A DNA stretch of 64,000 nucleotides, from contig JAKVCA010000017.1 in assembly GCA_022448315.1 (NCBI GenBank), positions 26,220 through 90,219 on the forward strand, written 5' to 3'. This document shows positions 26,450 to 35,529 of this stretch, one piece after another (within the stretch, counting starts at the first letter, position 1; every line of letters starts with the position of its first letter). The translations under genes and the position numbers were made by a program. Source of the stretch: Pirellulaceae bacterium. GTDB taxonomy: Bacteria; Planctomycetota; Planctomycetia; Pirellulales; Pirellulaceae. Under the pieces are notes generated by a model. It had not been told where the DNA came from and did not search any database. It was given only the letters and a program-made list of their open reading frames with translations.

Positions 26450-27451
26450 TTAGCTCAAGGTGATTTCCAGTAGGCAGGCCGTGGAGGTTTCCAACTCGAT
26501 CGCCAACTCTCCCGCTGCGGCGGGTACAAGTGCGGTTTGCCCTCGCTTCAAAGGCTGGCCGGATGGATCATCCTTCAGTGAGCAACTTCCTTCAACGGAG
26601 ACCAGAATACGCATGCGATCATCTCCTCCCAGAGTGAGGTGCGAAGCGAGGTGCCGCCTGCGGAGTACAAATTTGTCACAATTCACGAGAGTCTCCAAAC
26701 CCGATTCTTCAACGGTGACAGCGACCGGATCAACTGGGCCTGAGGTTTCGTCAATCACTTCCAGTGACTGTGCAATATGCAAAGGGCGAGAGTTTCCAGA
26801 CGCATCGACTCGATTCCAGTCAAAAAGCCGATACGTCGTGTCACTCGCCTGCTGAATCTCAGCGATCACCAAGCCAGCGCCGAGCGCGTGGACCGTGCCC
26901 GCAGGGATAAAAATACAGTCTCCTGCCTGCGGTTCAAAACAGTGAAGCATCTCTTCCGTACGTCCTGCGTTCACCGCTTTCGCGAGATCGGCTTTTCCGA
27001 TTCCAGATCTCAGGCCGGCAAAGACCTTGCTTCCCGGAACGGCTTCCAGGACAACCCACGCTTCTGTTTTGCCGAGGTCTGGACATGATAAATTCGATGC
27101 TTGAGCGTCATTTGGGTGAACCTGAACGGATAGCGGTCGGTGGCAATCTAGAAATTTAAAAAGTAAAGGGAAGCGTTTGCCCAATCCCTGGATTTGATGC
27201 GTTTGCGACCATTGTTCAAAGTCACGACCCAATAGTGCCTCTCCTTCTTTCATGAGAATTTCATTCAAACTCTGGCCCGCCCATTTTCCCGCCAAAACGA
27301 TGCTTTGGTCGGGGCCATGATCGACAATTTCCCAGCTCTCGGCGTAATTGCCCTCAGGACCGATGGACTTCCCTAACGAGGTCTGTAGCCTACGGCCTCC
27401 CCAGAGGTATTTGCGAAAAAGGGGGGTGAATCGCAGCGGGGTCTGCAGCAT
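26450..27451 (-). CDS. manA: Class I mannose-6-phosphate isomerase
   Basis: 333 residues from ATG 27451, where the family start LRFTPLFRKYLWGGRRL begins within five residues; ATG 27481 is an alternative. The zinc ligands are present in QVHPNDAQ, KTEAW and FIPAGTVHALG, and the catalytic region continues DTTYRLFDWNRVD. It interconverts fructose-6-P and mannose-6-P for GDP-mannose and polysaccharide synthesis. Cytosolic; apparently a single-gene unit. Confidence 0.93.
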   Translation of the reverse strand: MLQTPLRFTPLFRKYLWGGRRLQTSLGKSIGPEGNYAESWEIVDHGPDQSIVLAGKWAGQSLNEILMKEGEALLGRDFEQWSQTHQIQGLGKRFPLLFKFLDCHRPLSVQVHPNDAQASNLSCPDLGKTEAWVVLEAVPGSKVFAGLRSGIGKADLAKAVNAGRTEEMLHCFEPQAGDCIFIPAGTVHALGAGLVIAEIQQASDTTYRLFDWNRVDASGNSRPLHIAQSLEVIDETSGPVDPVAVTVEESGLETLVNCDKFVLRRRHLASHLTLGGDDRMRILVSVEGSCSLKDDPSGQPLKRGQTALVPAAAGELAIELETSTACLLEITLS

Positions 27452-27932
27452 GCTAGGGGCCTTTTCTTTTTCGGGGTTCATTGACTTGGCGGAGTGACGT
27501 TGAGTCAGCACTCTGGATCGAACGATTCAGGATCCTAGTATAAAAATGCGCCTGCCCTTCCCAAAAAATGCAGAGGCTAGCATTTCAAGTGAGATCGTTG
27601 CCGAGTTCTGTTCCCGTCGGTCACCCCTGCTCTTTTGACCTTGATGGTTTTCTGGAAAAACTCTATTCACGAGTCTAGATGAGTTCGCGAGGACCTTTTC
27701 GCAAGGGGCCCTTGGTCCAGTTGCTGATCTTGGCGTGCTAGGTTGTCACCCTAGCGACATGGGTTCGTGAGAGGGCCTGAGTCGGGGCCAACAAACAGTC
27801 GGACGCCCATCTCCCCACCAAAATGCCTTGTCCGCTGGATGATGCGGAACCCTTGAAATTTTATCTGCAAGACTTCCAACCGTTTCGTCATGCAATTTTC
27901 AGGGGGTGAGATTCACCAAAGGAATATTCCCT
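27452..27932. other. Divergent intergenic region, no gene seen
   Basis: 481 bases between manA (minus) and the methyltransferase gene (plus). A small inverted repeat GCTAGG...CCTAGC lies near 27738-27756. The AAAGGAA before 27933 is the downstream ribosome site. Nothing else supportable. Confidence 0.4.
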
Positions 27933-28757
27933 ATGACTGCAATGCGCCCATGTCAGCTTTGTGAAACGGAGATGGAACCCCATCTTATTCAAGGCAGCAC
28001 GCGGCGTTTATGGACGTGCCAGAACTGTGGGATGTTTCATGCTGAAAAAGAAGAGGCGGCAGCCACTCTGTCATTTCAGCCAAGGGAAGAAGGTCGAAGC
28101 GATTCCGAAACCATTTTGAGTCGGATGAAGGCGACTCTGTCTCAAGAAACGACTCAACTTCGAATGTTGCATGTGAACTGTCATTTGGGGCAGATGCTTT
28201 GCACAGCTGAGAAACGTGGATGGAAAGCCTTAGGAGTCGACCCACGTCGCAAGGCCGTAGATCTATGTCGATCACGAGGTCTATCCGTGTTCCACGCAAC
28301 TGCGGAGCGGCTTCCGTTCGAGTCAAGCAGCTTCCATGTCGTGTATGCGGATCAAGTGATCGATCGGGCAGAAAATGCCGGCCGGGCATTGAAAGAATGG
28401 AAACGGGTGCTTCGGACCGGTGGCCTCCTGTATCTTTCTGCGATCAACTGGGAGTCGAAGTCGGCAAGTGATGTTTCCTGCAAAGACTGGACGGCAGAAC
28501 AAAGATTTGGCTTCACGACGAAAAACTTGGGTCGTTTAGCTGAGCGTTCCGGATTTGAGTTCGCTGCCCCGAATATTCTTGGCGAGAAACGCTGGGCCGG
28601 CTTGCTGGATTCTGTGGTGAGTTCTTTCGGTGGAGGGAATCGTCGGGCCAACAAAAATTCCAGAGGGGAATCCATCTTGGAACTCGTCATGCGCAAGCCT
28701 TTATCCGGCTCAGGCGAGGCGAATCATTCACAGCGAAACTCGGCACGTGCAGCCTGA
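27933..28757 (+). CDS. Class I SAM-dependent methyltransferase with N-terminal zinc ribbon
   Basis: 274 residues from ATG 27933 (AAAGGA about nine bases upstream; a GTG at 27906 is possible). The N-terminus has CQLC and CQNC pairs (residues 7-10 and about 31-34), a zinc ribbon as in methyltransferases that modify sugars or hydroxy-acids. The Rossmann core shows LHVNCHLGQML (degenerate motif I), GVDPRRKAVD, ERLPFESSSFHVVYADQVID (post-I/II of Methyltransf_11) and WKRVLRTGGLLYLS. Motif I lacks the classic GxGxG, which is odd. Substrate unknown. Confidence 0.82.
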   Translation: MTAMRPCQLCETEMEPHLIQGSTRRLWTCQNCGMFHAEKEEAAATLSFQPREEGRSDSETILSRMKATLSQETTQLRMLHVNCHLGQMLCTAEKRGWKALGVDPRRKAVDLCRSRGLSVFHATAERLPFESSSFHVVYADQVIDRAENAGRALKEWKRVLRTGGLLYLSAINWESKSASDVSCKDWTAEQRFGFTTKNLGRLAERSGFEFAAPNILGEKRWAGLLDSVVSSFGGGNRRANKNSRGESILELVMRKPLSGSGEANHSQRNSARAA

Positions 28758-28777
28758 TTCAAGCGAGCATATGCCGT

Positions 28778-29041
28778 CTATTCAACCTTCACCCGTTCAG
28801 GTATGGCGTCGGCTTGCGCCTGCTGCCGAACCTCAATTTGATTATCGAGTCGGAGTTCGCAAACCACTTCTCGAAGTAGTTCCTGCGCCTGCTGCTTGAG
28901 GTAGTACGACTTCAGTTGACCCGACAGAAGAATCGAATCGCCGTGCCGCTCCACATGGACGTTTCTCAAGTCGTAGAGGTGGCTGGAATCCAGAATTTGT
29001 TGTGCGACTTCAATCGCTTCTTTGCCAACGAGTTGGGTCAT
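28778..29041 (-). CDS. BON-domain protein
   Basis: 87 residues from ATG 29041. The BON pattern is present: EVAQQILDSSHLYDLRNVHVERHGDSILLSGQLKSYYLKQQAQELLREV, with the central Gly. BON domains bind phospholipids or act as small periplasmic/cytosolic modules; no signal peptide precedes it from this start, so location is open. A longer frame to 29119 exists. It converges with the methyltransferase gene. Confidence 0.75.
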   Translation of the reverse strand: MTQLVGKEAIEVAQQILDSSHLYDLRNVHVERHGDSILLSGQLKSYYLKQQAQELLREVVCELRLDNQIEVRQQAQADAIPERVKVE

Positions 29042-29277
29042 CCTTTGACCGTCTCCATTGCATCCATGGTAGGGACTCGCCGAGCGGGCGAATCGTAGAA
29101 TTGTCTGGCGCAGGAGCACTTGTCGTGATCTCGAGAGAATCTCGCGGTGATTGAGTTGCGCTACCTCAGCATATTCCGTTTGCTTCGCGATTCACTCCTG
29201 CAGTCGCCAGTAGAGCGAGTCGACTCTCGAAGTCAAGTTTTTACATCCGTCGCTCGGACTGTATCTGAGCACTTCTC

Positions 29278-29937
29278 TTAAATGCTAGCGGTATTTCGGT
29301 CGACCTTGCCATGATCACGTAGGTACTGCAGGACTTCGCTGGCCAGATCAGTGATCGATTGTCCATCCGTTTTCAGCACCAATTCCGGGGAGTCTGGACG
29401 CTCGTACGGGTCGTCGATACCCGTGAAGCCACGAATTTCTCCGGCACGAGCCTTTTTGTAGAGTCCTTTGGGATCCCGTTGTTCGCAGATTTCGAGCGGT
29501 GTGTCGATCAGGACCTCTACAAAATCGCCTTGTGATCCCTGCCCTTCAACATGGTTGCGGGCAAGTTGTCGATCTCGTCGATAAGGGCTGACAAAGGCGG
29601 TAAGTGTGATGAGACCTGCGGAGCAAAAGAGTTCCGCGACGGCCGAGATTCGACGAATGTTTTCCTCGCGGTCTTCTGCTTGAAATCCAAGACCGAAGCG
29701 TTGGGCAAATGCTTCGCCATGAACTTCTTTGAGCATGGCGGGGCTGGCGTTGAGTCCGTGTCGAACGTTATCACCGTCCAGTAAAAAAGATGGGAGTTGT
29801 TGCTCGACCAGGAGCGAGTCGACTGCGTTGGCGATGGTGCTTTTTCCACTGCCACTCAAACCGGTAAACCAGACAACACAGCCACGGCGGCGGGTCACGG
29901 TGGGGGGGTGCCACGTTATATGGGTTTTTTCCGACAT
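29278..29937 (-). CDS. cysC: Adenylylsulfate (APS) kinase
   Basis: 219 residues. Walker A GLSGSGKST (residues 26-34), DGDNVRHGLN, FVSPYRRDRQLAR and VEVLIDTPLEICEQRDPKGLYKKARAG with the DDPYE element are diagnostic for CysC. It phosphorylates APS to PAPS, used for sulfation and sulfate assimilation; planctomycetes have many sulfatases, so a link to sulfated glycans is plausible. No ATP sulfurylase is adjacent. The acyl-CoA dehydrogenase-like gene lies 60 bases upstream on the same strand. Confidence 0.95.
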   Translation of the reverse strand: MSEKTHITWHPPTVTRRRGCVVWFTGLSGSGKSTIANAVDSLLVEQQLPSFLLDGDNVRHGLNASPAMLKEVHGEAFAQRFGLGFQAEDREENIRRISAVAELFCSAGLITLTAFVSPYRRDRQLARNHVEGQGSQGDFVEVLIDTPLEICEQRDPKGLYKKARAGEIRGFTGIDDPYERPDSPELVLKTDGQSITDLASEVLQYLRDHGKVDRNTASI

Positions 29938-29997
29938 GGTTTTTCCAAACTTCTTTGTACTTCCGGCGCCAACCTAGGAGAAATTTCGAGCCGACGG

Positions 29998-31062
29998 CTA
30001 CGACAAGCCTGCAAGTTCGCACAAATGGGCTTGTGCGACAGGTTGAGGACAACTCCAAACGAGAAAAAACAGGGCCTCTCGACACCATCGCCCGGCGGGG
30101 TGTCCGACCAGGTAGCCGGTCCCTTTTGCCGCGGTCAGGGCGGACTGGGTTGCGTTCAATGCCAGACGATTCGCCTGCTGTCTCAGTTCTTCAGAGGTGC
30201 ATGGCGATTCGCCACCCGCCATGGCGTAAAGGCGATCCGCGCATTGATTCCATTCGGCTTCGAGTGATACGGCAGGGTCTGTGAGCAGCTCTCGACTTTC
30301 CGCCTGTTGACTAAGAAAGTCAATCGCACCACGTGCCAAACCCAAAGCAAGCGTTGAGGTTTGAAGGCCTCCCGTATTTCCCCCAGTTCCCTGCTTCATG
30401 ACGTTTTCATCAGGTCCATAAAGCAGGAATTCTTTGGAGAGGAAAACCTTATTGCATTCAAGTCGACCGGTTCGGCTCCCAGAAAGTCCCACCAGTTCAG
30501 GAGTCGCTGGAATTGAGACGCCGTCAAGTTGGGTCGGAAGGGCAGCAAGGATCTGCCTGTCGTCCGCAAGGGTCGCGCCAATCACCACATGTTCCGCGAA
30601 CGGCACTCCGGTTACCCATGGGCTGAAGCCCTCCAATTCGAAACCTCCAGCGACCTCTTGAGCCCTGAGCGTCGGTCGCCCGATGTGTTGACGCGATGTT
30701 GTGAGGTGAGAAATGCCGACCGTGGCAAACGACTTGCCGGAAACCAGATCAGGCAGGAGTCGCGTTTTCAGGGCTTCGTTTTCCGAACGCTCGATGCGCT
30801 GACAGGCTCCTGTGCGCTGCGTGATCACGAAGGTGGTGGTGAGGCAGGCGGCACTCAGTTGCATGTAGCCTTTAATTCGATCTACGGGAGACCAGTCCAA
30901 ACCACCCCAATCTGGAGAATGAAACCAGCGATATACCCCTGCGCGACCACATTCTGTGAGTTGCTCAAGCGGCCAAGCTTCAGGTCGGTCAAGTGTTTTT
31001 CCAAGTTCAACCAGTCGTTGGCTAAGCGTCTGGAATGCTGGGGCGTCCGGAGTATCAATCAT
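29998..31062 (-). CDS. Acyl-CoA dehydrogenase-like flavoprotein
   Basis: 354 residues from ATG 31062. It follows the ACAD layout but is short: an N-terminal helical part (TLSQRLVELGKTLDRP, then GLDWSPVDRIKGYMQLSAACLTTTFVITQRTG), a middle beta domain (FATVGISHLTTSR, ELEGFSPWVTGVPFAEHVVIGA) and a C-terminal helical bundle (GLARGAIDFLSQQAESRE, then RQQANRLALNATQSALTAAKGTGYLVGHPAGRW). The usual catalytic Glu near the C-terminus is not obvious, so the reaction is uncertain; related flavoproteins include monooxygenases and desulfurases. Confidence 0.8.
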   Translation of the reverse strand: MIDTPDAPAFQTLSQRLVELGKTLDRPEAWPLEQLTECGRAGVYRWFHSPDWGGLDWSPVDRIKGYMQLSAACLTTTFVITQRTGACQRIERSENEALKTRLLPDLVSGKSFATVGISHLTTSRQHIGRPTLRAQEVAGGFELEGFSPWVTGVPFAEHVVIGATLADDRQILAALPTQLDGVSIPATPELVGLSGSRTGRLECNKVFLSKEFLLYGPDENVMKQGTGGNTGGLQTSTLALGLARGAIDFLSQQAESRELLTDPAVSLEAEWNQCADRLYAMAGGESPCTSEELRQQANRLALNATQSALTAAKGTGYLVGHPAGRWCREALFFLVWSCPQPVAQAHLCELAGLS

Positions 31063-31475
31063 CGGTATCACGAGCGATTCAGAAATGGGAACAAGGAAAT
31101 TGCCTATCTTGCCTTCAGTGAGAAAGGCGAACTCTAGATTCTACGAATTATCGATCAGCCACCCGTTCCTTGTTTTGGGTAATCGGTATACTGGGGCCTT
31201 GAGATTCACAACAGAAATCTCAGATCAACGGAATGACTCATCATCCTAGCGGTTTTCAGCGCGGGGGCAAAACGGCCAGCATCGCAATCCTCGGCAGGCT
31301 CGATACGACTTCGAAGATGCGATTCGAGGATTGAGGGCTTCTGCGAGTCGCATCTTTCGGTTCGTGGGAATGATCCAAGCTTCAACCACGCATGTTTTGC
31401 TGAACGACCTGATACGCTCATACGCGTGGCGAGCACCTATGCGTGGCAGGGTCCAACTTCAAAGGAAGAGGAACA
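31063..31475. other. Divergent intergenic region upstream of the glucan phosphorylase gene
   Basis: 413 bases between two divergent genes. It holds the AGGAAGAGGA ribosome site just before 31476; otherwise I see no gene or clear element. Confidence 0.4.
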
Positions 31476-33662
31476 ATGACCCCATCTCAGACTGTACCTT
31501 CACCTCCAAAGATCAATGCTGACGGTACAACGGCCCAAGAACTTTATGACAAATGCTTGGCGCTCGCACATAACCTCTGGTGGTCCTGGACTCCTGAAGT
31601 GTCCAGCTTGTTTCGCGATCTGGATCCAGTACGTTGGCGGCAGCTGGATCACAATCCGATTGCTTTGATGAAAGAATTCACGCCGGACCGATTGGACCTG
31701 CGAGCTGCCGAAATGGTGCTCTATAGCCGCATCAATCATGCCTATCGTCGCTTGAAAGAATACTTGGGAAGCAAGCAGACTTGGGGGTCGACTCATGCGG
31801 GAGTGCTTGGTGCACGTCCCATCGCCTATTTCTCCGCTGAATTTGGAATTCACGAGTCCATGCCGATTTATTCTGGTGGACTTGGAGTCCTTTCCGGAGA
31901 CCACATCAAAAGTGCGAGTGGCCTCGGCGTTCCGCTCGTCGCGATCGGCCTATTTTACAGCCAAGGCTATTTCAAGCAGCAGCTGGACGAGAGTGGTTAC
32001 CAGAGTGAAGAGTATATCGATACTCGGATCGACAATTTACCCATGCAGCCCGCCGTGGATGAGGAAGGGCAACCCATCATGGTCTCGATGGAGACACGGA
32101 GCGGGAATCTGGTCGCCAAAGTTTGGAAAATGGACGTCGGTCGCGTTCGTCTCTACCTGCTGGACTGCAATGTCGAAGGCAACAGTCCTGAAGATCGTCA
32201 GCTGACCAGTCGGCTTTACGGCGGTGATACACGCACGCGCATCCGACAGGAACTTGTTTTGGGAGTTGGCGGTGTCCGAGCCTTACGAGCTCTCGGAATT
32301 ACTCCGGGCGCCTACCATCTGAACGAAGGGCACAGCGCGTTTGGTCCCCTGGAAGTCATTCGTGGCAGGATGCACGACGACGGAATGACGTTCGATGATG
32401 CACTTCGGGAGGTCGCTCAGAATACGGTGTTCACGACCCATACGCCCGTGCCTGCAGGCCACGACCGTTTTGATGAAGCCTTGGTAGAAGAGCATCTGGG
32501 GCCGCTGCGAGATCAACTGGGGATCAGTTACGAGCAACTCCTCGGCTTAGGGAGAGTTGAGCCGCAGAACAACGAAGAGACCTTCTGCATGACGGTGCTC
32601 GGATTAAAGTTGTCGCGTCGCGCGAATGCGGTTAGCCAATTGCACGGACATGTTACGCGTCGAATGTGGGCCCACCTATGGCCTTGGCGTGTGGAGGAGG
32701 AAATTCCGATCGGTCACATCACCAACGGAGTGCATGTTCAGAGTTGGTTGGCGGAGCAGATGCGTCACCTTTATGACCGATATTTCCCATCCGACTGGGC
32801 AGATCGCATGGGTGCGGCCGAAGTCTGGCAAAACATTCACAAGGTTGATCCGGGGGAGCTTTGGGAAACTCACAACGCCCTTAAGACCCTGTTGATCAGT
32901 TTTGTCAGGCGTCGAATCAGTCGACAGTGTCGCCGACGTGGCGAAAGTGAGGAAGCGGTTGAGCACGCTCGTAATCTTCTCGATCCAGGTGTGCTGACGA
33001 TCGGTTTTGGGCGACGCTTTGCAACCTATAAGCGGGCGCATTTGCTATTCGCCGACTTGGACCGAACCGCCGAACTGCTCAATCATCCGGAGCATCCGGT
33101 TCAAGTGATCTTTGCCGGTAAAGCCCACCCCAAGGATGAACCCGGAAAGGAACTCATACGAAAAATTGCTAACCTGAGGCATGATCCTCGATTTGCTGGT
33201 CGTCTGGCATTTATCGAAGACTACGACATCAATGTTTGCCGTCACTTGATCCAGGGAGTCGATGTGTGGTTGAACAACCCGCGACGACCGCTTGAGGCAT
33301 CAGGGACGAGCGGCCAAAAGGTGATTCTCAACGGGGGGCTGAACTGCTCCATTCTCGATGGATGGTGGGCTGAGGCCCATGATGGTTCTAATGGTTTCGC
33401 GATCGGACACGGAACCAGTCACGTGTCGGATGAGATTACGGATGCTCGCGATGGTCAGTATCTCTACGAGACGCTTGAAAACCAGGTTGTCCCCCTATTC
33501 TATCGACGAGATGTTGACGGTTTACCAAGAGAGTGGATTCGCATGATGATGAATTCGATCGCCGGCCTCGCTTGGCGATTCAGTTCGGACCGAATGGTAA
33601 TGGACTATACCAGAACCTGCTATGTTCCCGCAGCTGGCGGGTTAAGCTGCGAGATGCCCTAA
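31476..33662 (+). CDS. glgP: Alpha-glucan (glycogen) phosphorylase, GT35
   Basis: 728 residues from ATG 31476 (GAGGAACA upstream). The N-terminus has the DUF3417-like element [22 protein letters not shown]. The phosphorylase core includes [33 protein letters not shown] and the PLP-lysine loop [17 protein letters not shown]. It releases glucose-1-P from alpha-1,4-glucans with pyridoxal phosphate, in the cytosol. The short, unregulated bacterial form; no other glycogen genes are adjacent. Confidence 0.96.
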   Translation: MTPSQTVPSPPKINADGTTAQELYDKCLALAHNLWWSWTPEVSSLFRDLDPVRWRQLDHNPIALMKEFTPDRLDLRAAEMVLYSRINHAYRRLKEYLGSKQTWGSTHAGVLGARPIAYFSAEFGIHESMPIYSGGLGVLSGDHIKSASGLGVPLVAIGLFYSQGYFKQQLDESGYQSEEYIDTRIDNLPMQPAVDEEGQPIMVSMETRSGNLVAKVWKMDVGRVRLYLLDCNVEGNSPEDRQLTSRLYGGDTRTRIRQELVLGVGGVRALRALGITPGAYHLNEGHSAFGPLEVIRGRMHDDGMTFDDALREVAQNTVFTTHTPVPAGHDRFDEALVEEHLGPLRDQLGISYEQLLGLGRVEPQNNEETFCMTVLGLKLSRRANAVSQLHGHVTRRMWAHLWPWRVEEEIPIGHITNGVHVQSWLAEQMRHLYDRYFPSDWADRMGAAEVWQNIHKVDPGELWETHNALKTLLISFVRRRISRQCRRRGESEEAVEHARNLLDPGVLTIGFGRRFATYKRAHLLFADLDRTAELLNHPEHPVQVIFAGKAHPKDEPGKELIRKIANLRHDPRFAGRLAFIEDYDINVCRHLIQGVDVWLNNPRRPLEASGTSGQKVILNGGLNCSILDGWWAEAHDGSNGFAIGHGTSHVSDEITDARDGQYLYETLENQVVPLFYRRDVDGLPREWIRMMMNSIAGLAWRFSSDRMVMDYTRTCYVPAAGGLSCEMP

Positions 33663-33756
33663 CGATGGCTGCAGAAGAATGACCATCGTCGCAGGCATGT
33701 TTGGTGATCCGTTCTGTTGCGGTCGTTGAAGGACTTCAATTCAGGGGAGAGTGTTG

Positions 33757-34359
33757 ATGCGTCCCATCTTGATCTGTGCTGCATGCCTCAGTTTTGTGAT
33801 CCTCGGTGGTTGTCGGTCGGAGGCTCCTGAAAACGCCGGATCGGAACAAATGCCTACGGCCGAGGTTTTGGAGCAAACGGTCGCATCAGATGAGGTTGAG
33901 GTCTCTGTCGCGTCCTGGGAGGAAATTCAGGCTTGGGTGGCGATGCAAAAAGGGAAGGTGGTCGTGATCGATTTGTGGTCAACGATGTGCTTGCCCTGCA
34001 TGAAGGAGTTTCCGAACTTCGTGGAATTCAGTCGGGCGTATGAGGGTAAAGTCGTCTGCGCCTCCGTCAGCGTCGATTTTATTGGTGGACCTGATGGCGT
34101 GCCAAAGGATCTGGTCGAAGGGGTCACCGAGTTTTTGACGGACAGTCGATCTGCCATGAAGAATTTTGTGGCGAGTGATTCTGACGAGACGGTTTTAGGC
34201 AAAGTCGACGCGGTTTCCGTTCCCGTTTCACTCATTTACGACTCCCAGGGAAAGCTTCATAAGCGGTTAGCCGAAGGACTGGGGTCAGGTCAGAACGGAG
34301 CATTCAATTACGAAAGTGATGTGCGAGGGGTGGTGGATCAACTGCTCGACATGAAATAA
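33757..34359 (+). CDS. TlpA-like thioredoxin-fold lipoprotein
   Basis: 200 residues from ATG 33757 (GGGGAGA upstream). A lipoprotein signal ends LSFVILGGC (Cys22 region). The thioredoxin active site is DLWSTMCLPCMKEFP (CLPC), followed by VVCASVSVDFIGG and the cis-Pro loop SVPVSLIYD. It is an extracytoplasmic thiol-disulfide oxidoreductase of the TlpA/ResA kind, perhaps in cytochrome maturation or redox repair. The exported CYRC protein at 34469 converges with it. Confidence 0.88.
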   Translation: MRPILICAACLSFVILGGCRSEAPENAGSEQMPTAEVLEQTVASDEVEVSVASWEEIQAWVAMQKGKVVVIDLWSTMCLPCMKEFPNFVEFSRAYEGKVVCASVSVDFIGGPDGVPKDLVEGVTEFLTDSRSAMKNFVASDSDETVLGKVDAVSVPVSLIYDSQGKLHKRLAEGLGSGQNGAFNYESDVRGVVDQLLDMK

Positions 34360-34406
34360 ACCGTAATCGGCTTGTGGACGAGTCAACGTTTGAACTGAAC
34401 GGACAT

Positions 34407-34446
34407 AAAAAAGGCCTTGAAACCGTACAGGTTTCAAGGCCTTTCT
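34407..34446. terminator. Bidirectional rho-independent terminator
   Basis: An A-tract, a 15-bp class stem AAGGCCTTGAAACC / GGTTTCAAGGCCTT around GTACA, then TTCTGTTTT. It serves both the convergent TlpA-like gene (plus) and the exported protein gene at 34469 (minus). Confidence 0.95.
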
Positions 34447-34468
34447 GTTTTCAGGAACGGCTTTTCGC

Positions 34469-35029
34469 TTATTCCAGAATCTTTGTGAGGCTGGCAACGA
34501 CGGCTTCGACGTCAATGTCGTCCGCTTTGGTGTAGGCAACGTTGGCTTTGACGCGCCCGCCATCGGCCATGATGATGGTGATTTCCGCGTCGGAATTCAG
34601 GCCGTAGTTGTCCGGTCCGTTTTCGACTTCATTCGGGATCACGAATGGGACATTGCTTGCCTTCGAGTTTTGTGCCAGTGTTTTCGCTGCGGCTTCAGCG
34701 TCGACACGCTCTTCACCCATCACGTTGACGAAAGCGCGCAATTGCTTGGAAGAGTTCTTCTTCAGTTGTGCATCGAGGTTCTGCACGAGTTCCGCAACCT
34801 TCTCATCGGCGGATCGGGTGAAGACCATGACCTGAGGTCGGGAACCATTTTTGCAGCGATAGCAAAGGTTGGCACCCACTTTAACGCCATCCTCTTTGGC
34901 CCCTGCGGTCTTGGTGACATAGAATGGGCCAATGGACTTGCCAACTTGCAGACCACTTTTGACTTCTTCTGCTTGTGCGTTGCCGACGAGGGCAGCAACC
35001 ATCATCACGGCCATCAACAAATACTTCAT
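34469..35029 (-). CDS. Exported thioredoxin-like protein with CYRC motif
   Basis: 186 residues with a clear signal peptide (MKYLLMAVMMVAALVGNAQA, cleavage before EEV). The mature part has ANLCYRCKNGSRPQVMVFTRSADEKVAELVQ, where CYRC sits at the thioredoxin active-site position, then NVPFVIPNEV (cis-Pro-like) and AEITIIMADGGRVKANVAY. I recognise a planctomycete family of secreted thioredoxin-fold proteins, but no function is known. Rare Sec/Cys redox role possible; it lies next to a TlpA-like protein. Confidence 0.8.
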   Translation of the reverse strand: MKYLLMAVMMVAALVGNAQAEEVKSGLQVGKSIGPFYVTKTAGAKEDGVKVGANLCYRCKNGSRPQVMVFTRSADEKVAELVQNLDAQLKKNSSKQLRAFVNVMGEERVDAEAAAKTLAQNSKASNVPFVIPNEVENGPDNYGLNSDAEITIIMADGGRVKANVAYTKADDIDVEAVVASLTKILE

Positions 35030-35529
35030 CTCGGACTCCTAAGACGTGGAACTAAAAACCAAAGGTGCAAAGTTCCGATATCGGGCCCTGCACGCAGTTT
35101 AAACGGTTAATCTGACAACCTAATATCATAGAGGATCCAAAGTGTCAGGGAAGTCATGCAAGCTACAGTATTTCAAGGAGTCTGTTGCGGACAAGGATTG
35201 CCGTGCGGTCCCTTTTCCACGGCTGAAACACTTGTCGCGTTGTCAACGATGACCGAAACTGACGGGATCTCGGCTTCGCACTGGAAACGAGAAACCCCGT
35301 GTGAAGGGTAGTGGATGATCGAAGCCCCCCAATCAGTGCGGGTTAGCCAAAGCCGATCGGCTTCATCGCGCGGTGGAGTGGGTCTTTTGCCCAGAGCAGG
35401 TGCCATGATCCCTCGAAGAGGCTAAAACTTACTGAACAAGTGCAGAACAGCTCGACAGCAATCCGGGTCATTCATGCAATCAGAAGTCCAGGTCGTTTCA
35501 AACGACGACACATAAGGAAGCACCATCTC
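35030..35529. other. Intergenic region with one doubtful small frame
   Basis: 500 bases between divergent genes. A minus-strand frame at 35173-35406 (77 codons, ATG preceded by GAGGGATC) could be a small protein, but it has no family or topology to support it. The plus-strand gene may start at GTG 35440 inside this region instead of 35530; TAAGGAAG at 35513-35520 is the only ribosome-like site. Confidence 0.35.
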